Shown here: piece by piece, positions 1 through 5,205 of the stretch
How positions within the stretch are numbered: position 1 is the first letter of the stretch
Layout of the letters: the number at the start of each line of letters is the position of its first letter
From: an uncultured bacterium
GTDB taxonomy: Bacteria; Hydrogenedentota; Hydrogenedentia; Hydrogenedentales; CAITNO01
Direction of reading: 5' to 3'
Assembly: GCA_937923585.1 (NCBI GenBank)
Contig: CALDSM010000175.1
Coordinates: forward strand, 1 to 5,205
Length of the DNA: 5,205 nucleotides
Notes under the pieces: model-generated
The model's database searches: none
Seen by the model: only the letters and a program-made list of their open reading frames with translations
What the model was told of the DNA's origin: nothing
Program-made: the position numbers and the translations under genes

Positions 1-17
1 CGAATGTCGGCTTGCTG

Positions 18-176
18 CTACTCGGACAGGTCTACGGTTTCGTCAGAGCCGCACTCAGGGCATACACCGTGAACCATCCGCGGGATGGCCGATGAAGTGG
101 TGCGGTCTTCGGCCGTCGGCACCGGGGCACTCATCACGCTCATTGCGCAGTCAAGACAGCAGAATTCATTGTTCAT
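18..176 (-). CDS. small zinc-ribbon protein, 52 residues
   Basis: This gene is too short for most ORF cutoffs. It starts with ATG at 176-174 and stops with TAG at 20-18. A strong Shine-Dalgarno site, AAGGAG at 190-185, lies 8 bases before the start. The product has a C-L-D-C knuckle at residues 7-10 (preceded by another Cys at 6) and a C-P-E-C-G knuckle at residues 39-43, the two CxxC pairs of a classical zinc ribbon separated by a 28-residue linker. There is no signal peptide or membrane segment, so it is probably cytoplasmic. The third codon positions are mostly G or C, as in the large genes of the window. The family is unknown to me. Such small ribbons can bind nucleic acid or a protein partner, but nothing here shows which. 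The gene is divergent from the beta-helix gene and its downstream neighbour lies outside the window. Confidence 0.62.
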   Translation of the reverse strand: MNNEFCCLDCAMSVMSAPVPTAEDRTTSSAIPRMVHGVCPECGSDETVDLSE

Positions 177-202
177 GGTTCAATCTCCTTGTCTCTGTCT
201 GA

Positions 203-231
203 ATTGTAACTGTCCGCATTCCGCCTGACAT
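203..231 (-). promoter_or_regulatory. candidate sigma-70-type promoter of the zinc-ribbon gene
   Basis: On the minus strand, ATGTCA (231-226, 4 of 6 matches to TTGACA) is followed after 17 bases by TACAAT (208-203, 5 of 6 matches to TATAAT). A transcript would begin near base 196 and leave a leader of about 20 bases that contains the AAGGAG site, so the geometry fits the gene start at 176. The match is by eye only, and the surrounding region is relatively AT-rich, which raises the chance of a random hit. Confidence 0.35.
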
Positions 232-465
232 CTGCTCTTTGTACGTAATATTTGCCGGAGTGTCTAGTTCTTTTCCCGTAGAAATGCCCATATTCAGGAG
301 CTGTTCTTGATATGACAGCCCATGGCGGCATTGAAGTGTGTCAAGCACCTCCGCCTGCTCCGTCGGGTGCTGCGCACATTCCGTTCATGTGCAGGCGGCC
401 TTTGGAAAAGACCCCTTCGAATTCCATGGTCACGCCAAAACGGAAATAGTCGCGGACATACTGCC

Positions 466-495
466 TTGCACCGCGCGCGCCATGCCGGGGATAAT
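466..495 (+). promoter_or_regulatory. candidate promoter of the beta-helix gene
   Basis: TTGCAC at 466-471 (only the TTG matches the -35 consensus) is followed after 18 bases by GATAAT at 490-495 (5 of 6 matches to TATAAT). Transcription would start near base 502, giving a leader of about 28 bases before the ATG at 530. The -10 box is good and the -35 box is weak, so this is only a candidate. I see no clear operator repeat around it. Confidence 0.27.
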
Positions 496-529
496 CGGGA
501 AGAGGGGAATCTGAAACTGGAGCACATGC

Positions 530-2602
530 ATGAGACTCAAGGTTATGGCAGGGATAACGGCGGGAATACTGTGCCTTCTATGGACGGAGGCCTTCGCCGC
601 TCCCACAGTGCATGTCTCACCCGGAGGCGCGGACAACGCTGCCGGCAATGCCGAAGCGGCGCTGGCCACGCTGGAACGCGCACGGGATCTGTTGCGCGAA
701 ATGCGCGAGAGGGACTCCGCCTCCCTCAACGAAGGCGCCACCGTTTGGATTCATGGCGGAATTTACGAACGCACCGTTCCTTTCGCGGTGGAAGCCCGCG
801 ATTCGGGCACGGCACAAGGCATGATCACCTACCGTGCGGCGGAGGGGGAATCCCCGGTGCTGCTGGGCGGGCGTGTCCTGCCCGCCGACGCATTCCAACC
901 GGTCACCGACGATGCCGTTCTGAAACGGCTCGATCCCGCCGCGCGTGACTCTGTCCGGTCTGTGGATCTGCGTGCTTTGGGCATCACCGACCTTGGGGAT
1001 TATCCTGATTCATTTACCGCACCCCCGGTCGTGCCGGAACTGTTCTTCGACGGCAAACGCATGCCCCTCGCGCGCTGGCCCAACGGCGACGAATGGGCCA
1101 CGGTCGCATCGGTGGTGGACAGCGGCCCGGCCCCCTGGCGTGACCATACGTCGCAGGACACGGGCACCTTCGCGTATTCCGGCGACCGTCCCGCCCGCTG
1201 GACCGCAGCACCGGCTGTCTGGCTCTATGGCTACTGGTGTTTTGACTGGGCCAGCGAGACCATCCGCGTGAAGTCCATAGACCCGGTGGCGCGCAACATC
1301 ACGCTCGCCAAGCCGCATGTATACGGCATAGGCTCGGGCAACAAGGCCGAACGCCGTTTCTGCGCGCTCAACCTGCTGGAGGAGATAGACACGCCCGGCG
1401 AGTATTACCTCGACCGCGAAAACGGCCGCCTCTATTTCTGGCCTCCCGCGCCCGTCACGGCGGGCAACGTGGTGCTGTCGCTGCTCAAGGAACCCGTCGT
1501 GCAGGTGAAGGACGCCGCGCATGTCGCACTGCGCGGATTGACCGTGGCCTGCTGCGCCGGGACGGGAGTGCAGGTGAACGACGGTGAAGACATCCGAATA
1601 CTGGCCTGCGATGTGCGCAACACCGGACGCGAAGGCGTGGTGGTCAAGGGCGGCACCGGGCACCGTGTGGAGGCATGCAACATTTCCGAGACGGGCACGG
1701 GCGGCGTCGTGGGCGAGGGCGGTGACCGAAAGACGCTCACGCCCTGCGGGCACGAGATTGTCAACAACGACATCTGGAACGTGGCCCAGCGCCAGCGCAC
1801 ACATGCGTACAATGTTCAACTGAACGGCGTGGGCGTGCGGCTGGCCCACAACAGCATTCACGACGCGCCGCACCAGGCCATCGGGCTGGGAGGAAACAAC
1901 CATCTCATCGAGTTCAACGATGTCTTCCGCATCTGCCAGGAGTCGGACGATTGCGGCGCATTCTACATGGGCCGCAACCCCTCCGAGCGCGGCTCAATCC
2001 TCCGCCACAATTTCTGGCACGATACCGGCGGGCCGCGCTCGCACGGCAGTTGCGCGGTCTACTTCGACGACGGCTCCGGCGGGCAGACCGTCTTTGGCAA
2101 CGTGTTTCTCCGTGCGGCGGGCGGCAATTTCGGCGCGGTGTTTGTGCATGGCGGCCACGACAACCGCGTGATCAACAACATCTTCATTGACTGCAAAGCG
2201 GCCATGCGCCAGGTGCGCTGGAACGACGAGAGCTGGCGCAAGTGGCTTGACGAAGAACTGTGGCAGACCCGCCTGCTCAAGGAGGTGGACATCACGAAAC
2301 CGCCCTACAATGACCAGTATCCTGAATTGAAGGGTTTCATGGAGTTTCACGGCGGGCCGCGCATGAACCATTCGGAGCGCAATGTGGTGGTGCGGTGCCC
2401 CATGCTGCTGGATGGCGACTGGGAACAAAAGGACAACTTTGTCACCGACGGCGACCCGGGGTTTTCAGATGAGAAGACGATGAACTTTGCCCTGAAGGAC
2501 GACTCGGAGGTCTTCAGGAAGGTCCCCGGCTTTGAGCGGATACCCTTTGGCGAGATTGGATTGGTGAAAAACGACTTGCGGCCGGAGTTGCCAAATCGGT
2601 AG
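530..2602 (+). CDS. secreted right-handed parallel beta-helix protein, probable GH141-like glycoside hydrolase
   Basis: The start is ATG at 530, with GGAG seven bases upstream; stop TAG at 2600-2602. Residues 1-23 form a signal peptide: basic MRLK, a hydrophobic core, then an A-F-A cleavage site before A24. No lipobox is present. The mature N-terminus (V-H-V-S-P-G-G, near 27) leads into a lyase-like opening strand, T-V-W-I-H-G-G-I-Y at 71-79. An inserted beta domain follows, with P-E-L-F-F-D-G-K at 169-176, A-R-W-P-N at 181-185 and T-P-G-E-Y-Y-L-D-R at 288-296. Repeated helix coils of N-x-I/V and G-x-x type run from about 310 to 560. Conserved acidic motifs S-D-D-C-G-A-F-Y at 472-479 and V-Y-F-D-D-G at 510-515 are the likely catalytic aspartates. 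A D-P-G-F closing segment begins at 642. This order fits proteins annotated as right-handed beta-helix repeat proteins and resembles GH141, which includes an alpha-L-fucosidase and a xylanase. Substrate cannot be read from sequence. A lyase or a non-catalytic binding protein remains possible. The protein appears full length and no carbohydrate-binding or anchoring domain is visible. Confidence 0.9.
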   Translation: MRLKVMAGITAGILCLLWTEAFAAPTVHVSPGGADNAAGNAEAALATLERARDLLREMRERDSASLNEGATVWIHGGIYERTVPFAVEARDSGTAQGMITYRAAEGESPVLLGGRVLPADAFQPVTDDAVLKRLDPAARDSVRSVDLRALGITDLGDYPDSFTAPPVVPELFFDGKRMPLARWPNGDEWATVASVVDSGPAPWRDHTSQDTGTFAYSGDRPARWTAAPAVWLYGYWCFDWASETIRVKSIDPVARNITLAKPHVYGIGSGNKAERRFCALNLLEEIDTPGEYYLDRENGRLYFWPPAPVTAGNVVLSLLKEPVVQVKDAAHVALRGLTVACCAGTGVQVNDGEDIRILACDVRNTGREGVVVKGGTGHRVEACNISETGTGGVVGEGGDRKTLTPCGHEIVNNDIWNVAQRQRTHAYNVQLNGVGVRLAHNSIHDAPHQAIGLGGNNHLIEFNDVFRICQESDDCGAFYMGRNPSERGSILRHNFWHDTGGPRSHGSCAVYFDDGSGGQTVFGNVFLRAAGGNFGAVFVHGGHDNRVINNIFIDCKAAMRQVRWNDESWRKWLDEELWQTRLLKEVDITKPPYNDQYPELKGFMEFHGGPRMNHSERNVVVRCPMLLDGDWEQKDNFVTDGDPGFSDEKTMNFALKDDSEVFRKVPGFERIPFGEIGLVKNDLRPELPNR

Positions 2603-2604
2603 CT

Positions 2605-2645
2605 GTAGGGTGCGTGAAGTGCCGTGAAACGGCACGTAACGCACC
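2605..2645 (+). repeat. REP-like unit, left copy
   Basis: The unit reads GTAG, then a lower stem GGTGCGT (2609-2615... counted from the fifth base of the unit) pairing with ACGCACC at its 3' end. A three-by-three internal loop follows (GAA against GTA, whose central A-T can pair). The upper stem is GTGCCGT pairing with ACGGCAC, closed by a GAA triloop. It begins two bases after the stop codon of the beta-helix gene. It matches the right copy at 38 of 41 positions when that copy is read on the minus strand. Confidence 0.78.
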
Positions 2646-2675
2646 GTCCCCCCGACATGTGCCATGACCGATAGC

Positions 2676-2716
2676 GGTGCGTTGCGTGCCGCTTCGCGGC
2701 ACTTCACGCACCCTAC
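2676..2716 (-). repeat. REP-like unit, right copy
   Basis: Read on the minus strand from 2716, this unit has the same GTAG foot and the same lower stem as the left copy. Its upper stem is GTGCCGC pairing with GCGGCAC around a GAA triloop. The three differences from the left copy are the closing pair of the upper stem (C-G here, T-A there, both bases changed) and one internal-loop base (C instead of T). Its GTAG foot contains the TAG stop codon (2715-2713) of the minus-strand coiled-coil gene. Confidence 0.78.
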
Positions 2717-4020
2717 CCCAAATACCTCTTCTGCGCCTCCTCCCGCGCTTGTGCCTCCTCCTCTTCGCGCAGGATGTCTGTGGCGGTCTCCACCACCACC
2801 ACCTTCACGTTGTCCTCTTTCAGGTCGTGCTCGAAGCTCACGCGGTACTGCAGCCCTTCCGCGACCATCCGCCGGAACAGCTCGTGCGCGTCGGAACACC
2901 ATTTCTTCTCCTGCCGCAGCAGGTGGATGCGTTCGGAGGCGCTAAGCGGGGTGTTGGCGTCCGCACCCGCGGGACGCTCATGCACCACCTCAAAGGCCAA
3001 TTGGCGGTTCTGGTGCAGCGCGGCCCGCACAATCTCGCCGCCGGGGATGCGCATGGTGGCCACGGCCATGGACTTGCCCTCCTCAAAGGCAAAATCGTCC
3101 ACCGCCTCATACCCCATTTCACCCAGGTTGCGCATGATGGACTCGGCCACGCCGCGACGCTGCGCGGCCATGACGCTGTCACGGTCAATCTCGCCGCGAA
3201 GCGTTTCCAGACGCCGCTCGATGGTTCCCAGTTCGCCGGCATCGGGCGCCTCCGCCGCGCACAGCGTGGTCAGCCGTGTACGGAGCGTGCCCAGTTCGGC
3301 CGTGTATGCGGAAAGTTCGGAGGAGAACCGCAGCGCCACCTGTTCGGCAAACAGCACTGTGTCCAAGGCGCTCTCCATGCGGGCCTGAAGCGCCTCAAGC
3401 CACGCGCGCCGCGCCCGTGTCGCAGCCAGGAACGCCGCCAGCGTGTCTCTGTGCGTGTCGCGCAACCCGCCGATGTCCGCCGCATCCAGTGGCTCGCCCG
3501 CAGCCAGCCGCGCGGCCAGTGCGGCGCGCTGCCGTTCCAGGCGGCCGCAGGGATCGCCCTCGGCCGCGCGAAACGCCGCCGGAGCCCCGGCAAGCATCAC
3601 CGCAAATTCAGCCAGCAGTGCTGCGGCGCGTTCCGGCGCCAGCCGCTCTTTGCCCAGTTCCATGTGCGCCCGGGCACTGTCGGAGGGCGGCACCCCGCTT
3701 TCCGCCCCGACAACCCGCTTCGCGGTTTCGCCCAGTTCCATCGCGGCCAGTTTCCGTTCTGAGGCGGCAAGCATTTCCTCCAGCGCGGCGGCCTCCCGGT
3801 TGGCCTGCTGCTGACGCAGAACAAACGCGGCCCATTCGGTGATGCGCGCCTTCTCCGCGTTGCGCTGCTTTTCAGCGTTGCAGATGCAGTCGTCCACAAT
3901 GGCCTTAACCCCCGCTGCAAGGCCGACGGCCGCCGCCAGCGCCGCGCCGCCTGCAACGAAATACGGCATCAAATTCGCGGAGGGAACTGCGACTTCGGTA
4001 AAGATGACATGGCCGCTCAT
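2713..4020 (-). CDS. membrane-anchored coiled-coil protein of unknown function, downstream paralogue (435 residues)
   Basis: I chose the ATG at 4020 because GGGAGG (4034-4029) lies 8 bases upstream; the in-frame GTG at 4056 has no ribosome binding site. I do not recognise the family. Residues about 17-42 are a small-residue-rich hydrophobic segment (Ala, Gly, Val, Leu) that should span the membrane. After a D-D-C-I-C stretch, a long charged, Ala/Glu/Arg-rich helical region with coiled-coil character runs to about residue 298, interrupted near 105-115 by a Gly/Pro/Ser patch. A mixed alpha/beta C-terminal module follows: G-E-M-G-Y near 300, M-R-I-P-G-G-E at 323-329, K-W-C-S-D at 373-377 and a V-K-V-V-V-V-E strand at 405-411, then a charged tail. 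The most likely topology is an N-terminal anchor with the rest in the cytoplasm. It is the second of two tandem paralogues, 59 bases after the first, and probably co-transcribed with it. The stop codon falls in the foot of a REP-like repeat. Function is unknown; a scaffold or sensor role is only a guess. Confidence 0.85.
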   Translation of the reverse strand: MSGHVIFTEVAVPSANLMPYFVAGGAALAAAVGLAAGVKAIVDDCICNAEKQRNAEKARITEWAAFVLRQQQANREAAALEEMLAASERKLAAMELGETAKRVVGAESGVPPSDSARAHMELGKERLAPERAAALLAEFAVMLAGAPAAFRAAEGDPCGRLERQRAALAARLAAGEPLDAADIGGLRDTHRDTLAAFLAATRARRAWLEALQARMESALDTVLFAEQVALRFSSELSAYTAELGTLRTRLTTLCAAEAPDAGELGTIERRLETLRGEIDRDSVMAAQRRGVAESIMRNLGEMGYEAVDDFAFEEGKSMAVATMRIPGGEIVRAALHQNRQLAFEVVHERPAGADANTPLSASERIHLLRQEKKWCSDAHELFRRMVAEGLQYRVSFEHDLKEDNVKVVVVETATDILREEEEAQAREEAQKRYLG

Positions 4021-4028
4021 AAAGAGTG

Positions 4029-4055
4029 CCTCCCATGGCTCCCTGCATTGTAGCA
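4029..4055 (-). promoter_or_regulatory. ribosome binding site and candidate extended -10 element between the paralogues
   Basis: The 59-base gap between the paralogues (4079-4021) contains GGGAGG at 4034-4029, correctly spaced for the ATG at 4020. About a dozen bases before it is TG-C-TACAAT at 4055-4047, which fits an extended -10 promoter element (TG, one base, then 5 of 6 matches to TATAAT). No good -35 box stands 16-18 bases further upstream. The ribosome binding site is convincing. The promoter is speculative, but would let the second paralogue be expressed on its own. Confidence 0.35.
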
Positions 4056-4079
4056 CAGCACGGTGAAGACGGCGGGAAA

Positions 4080-5205
4080 TCAGCCGTCCAAGTGCCGCTG
4101 CCGTTCGCCGCGGCCTTCCGTCTCGGTCTCACTGTCCAGAATGTCGCCGGGAGACTCGACCACAACCACCTTCACGGTCTCGTGCTTCAGTTCCTGCTCG
4201 AAAGCCACCCGGTACTGGAACCCCTCCTCGACGAGCCGGCGGAACATCTCACGCATGTCGGAACACCATTTCTGTTCCTGCCGCCTCAGTCTGACAAGCT
4301 CCGCGGTGGTCAGCGGGGCTTCTGCGTCCTGCCCAACGGACCGTTCATGAACCACCTCGAAGGCAAGCTGGCGCCTGCGGTGCAGCGCCGCGCGGACAAT
4401 CTCGCCGCCGGGAATGCGCATGGACGCGACCGCCATCGGGGTGTCGCGCTCGAACACAAAATCGTCTATGGGCTCGTAGCCCATCTCGCCGAGAATGCGC
4501 GTGACTGCCTCCGCGGCGCCGCGCCGCTGCGCGGCCGCAATCGCATCGCGGTCAATTTCCCCGCGCAGCGTCTCCAGCCGGCGCTCCAGCATGCCCAGCT
4601 CTTCCGCGTCGGCTTCGTCGGCGGAGCACAGCGCCGTGAGGCGTCCGCGCAGTATGTCCAATTCCGCCGCATGAACGGCCATTTCCGCGTCAAACCGGGA
4701 AATGACATGTTCGGCAAACAGCACCGTGTCCAGCGCCGCCTCGATGCGCGCGCGAACCGCCTCGTGCCAGTCGCGCCGCGCGCGCGCGGCTGACACAAAC
4801 GCAGCCAGCGTCCTGTGGTAGGCGTCGCGCAGCCCCGTGATATCCTCCGCCTCCACCCCGTCACCGGAGGCCAGCCGCCGAATCATGCCCTGGCGCTGCC
4901 GTTCCAGCAGTTCCCAGGGATCGCCCGCAGCGGTGCGAAACGCATCCGGCGCGGTCAGAAACATCGCGCCCAGTTCCTCCAGCAGCGCGGCGGCATGGCC
5001 GGGCGAGAGCCGCTGTCCGCCCAACTGCATATGCGCGCGCGCCAGCAGGTGCAGCGGCGTCTCCTGTCCGGCCCCGGCTGGACGCCTTCGCGCATTCTCC
5101 AATTCCAGGGCGGCCAGCCGCTGCTCAGAAGCGACGACAGCCTCCTCCAGTTCCGCGGCCAGCGCATTGGCCGCGCGCTGGCGTTCCCGCAGCGCCTGCC
5201 ATTCC
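4080..5205 (-). CDS. coiled-coil protein of unknown function, upstream paralogue, 5' end cut by window edge
   Basis: The frame is open from the right edge to a TGA at 4082-4080, giving 374 residues. A TTG at 5102 could be taken as a start, but the 34 codons before it match the sister protein (E-W, then an Ala/Arg/Glu-rich helix with A-A-x-L-E-E and A-S-E-x-R-L-A-A), so the true start lies beyond 5205. The visible part aligns from residue 62 of the sister to its end, with the same length of 374 residues. About 61 residues, including the presumed membrane anchor, are therefore missing here. Over the last 120 or so residues before the charged tail the two are about two-thirds identical by my hand alignment, including G-E-M-G-Y, M-R-I-P-G-G-E-I-V-R-A-A-L-H, Q-L-A-F-E-V-V-H-E-R, K-W-C-S-D and V-K-V-V-V-V-E. 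The tails themselves differ. Family and function are unknown. Confidence 0.85.
   Translation of the reverse strand, partial: EWQALRERQRAANALAAELEEAVVASEQRLAALELENARRRPAGAGQETPLHLLARAHMQLGGQRLSPGHAAALLEELGAMFLTAPDAFRTAAGDPWELLERQRQGMIRRLASGDGVEAEDITGLRDAYHRTLAAFVSAARARRDWHEAVRARIEAALDTVLFAEHVISRFDAEMAVHAAELDILRGRLTALCSADEADAEELGMLERRLETLRGEIDRDAIAAAQRRGAAEAVTRILGEMGYEPIDDFVFERDTPMAVASMRIPGGEIVRAALHRRRQLAFEVVHERSVGQDAEAPLTTAELVRLRRQEQKWCSDMREMFRRLVEEGFQYRVAFEQELKHETVKVVVVESPGDILDSETETEGRGERQRHLDG

Larger units (their letters stand above)
177..529. other. divergent intergenic region, 353 bases
   Basis: This stretch separates the minus-strand zinc-ribbon gene from the plus-strand beta-helix gene. 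The part near the zinc-ribbon gene (about 180-300) is clearly poorer in GC than the rest of the window, as expected for a promoter region. The part from about 341 to 480 is GC-rich and its minus strand can be read as a plausible protein tail ending at a TGA at 343-341 (see findings). I see no RNA gene, riboswitch or terminator here. A minus-strand reading frame at 348-166 overlaps the zinc-ribbon start by 11 bases, but its codon use is unlike the real genes and I do not call it. Confidence 0.6.
2605..2716. repeat. inverted pair of REP-like hairpin units (BIME-like element)
   Basis: Two 41-base units face each other across a 30-base spacer (2646-2675) between convergent genes. The outer arms, 2605-2624 and 2697-2716, are perfect 20-base inverse complements. 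Each unit begins with GTAG at its foot and then forms a hairpin. REP sequences served by REP-associated tyrosine transposases (RAYTs) typically have a GTAG-type tetranucleotide beside a palindrome, and inverted REP pairs are called BIMEs. That family link is inference, because no RAYT gene lies in this window. A role as a bidirectional terminator between the convergent genes is possible, though no T-run follows either hairpin. Confidence 0.8.

Noticed and set aside
166..348. Minus-strand 60-codon frame starting at GTG 348 and overlapping the zinc-ribbon start by 11 bases
   Set aside because: The third codon positions are AT-rich compared with all convincing genes here, no properly spaced ribosome binding site precedes the GTG, and the candidate zinc-ribbon promoter lies inside it. 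The overlap is suggestive of coupling but not enough to call a gene.
322..948. Plus-strand 208-codon frame
   Set aside because: It overlaps the well-supported beta-helix gene in another frame, is Arg-rich and low in complexity, and lacks any domain feature.
1010..1903. Minus-strand 297-codon frame antisense to the beta-helix gene
   Set aside because: Long antisense frames are expected from GC-rich third positions; the plus-strand protein is clearly the real product.
2605..2716. Classical rho-independent terminator pair
   Set aside because: The hairpins are strong and sit between convergent genes, but neither is followed by a run of T, so I call them REP-like repeats rather than terminators.
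2677..3762. Plus-strand 361-codon frame antisense to the downstream paralogue
   Set aside because: It resembles the antisense frame at 4026-4793 (shared L-A-A-G-x-A-H-G pattern), but that similarity is explained by the paralogy of the minus-strand genes. It begins inside the REP-like element and has no ribosome binding site.
4021..4056. GTG at 4056 as start of the downstream paralogue (12 extra residues)
   Set aside because: No ribosome binding site precedes it, whereas the ATG at 4020 has GGGAGG at ideal spacing.
4026..4793. Plus-strand 255-codon frame antisense to the upstream paralogue
   Set aside because: It is a mirror of the conserved minus-strand gene with no ribosome binding site and no recognisable domain.

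Overview
The window is GC-rich and comes from a bacterium. Its gene style (a large secreted right-handed beta-helix protein of a type common in Planctomycetes, Verrucomicrobia, Lentisphaerae and Hydrogenedentes, plus coiled-coil proteins of unknown function) suggests a member of the PVC group or of candidate phylum Hydrogenedentes. This placement is inference from gene content; there is no phylogenetic marker in the window.

Layout. Bases 18-176 (minus strand) hold a small zinc-ribbon gene with a strong ribosome binding site and a plausible promoter upstream. Bases 177-529 are a divergent intergenic region with candidate promoters for both sides and a short coding-like stretch that may be a decayed gene end. 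Bases 530-2602 (plus) encode a complete, exported 690-residue beta-helix protein resembling the GH141-type carbohydrate-active enzymes. Bases 2605-2716 hold two inverted copies of a 41-base REP-like hairpin between convergent genes. Bases 4020-2713 and 5205-4080 (both minus) encode two tandem paralogues of a membrane-anchored coiled-coil protein with a strongly conserved C-terminal module. The upstream copy runs off the right edge.

The two halves are probably functionally unrelated. The beta-helix protein would act outside the cytoplasm on a polysaccharide. The paralogue pair looks like part of an operon that begins beyond base 5205, and its function is unknown. The most noteworthy items are the REP-like pair, whose copies differ by a base-pair-preserving double change and whose foot contains the stop codon of the neighbouring gene, and the paralogue pair, which matches no family I can name. 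No RNA gene, CRISPR array or transposase was found.
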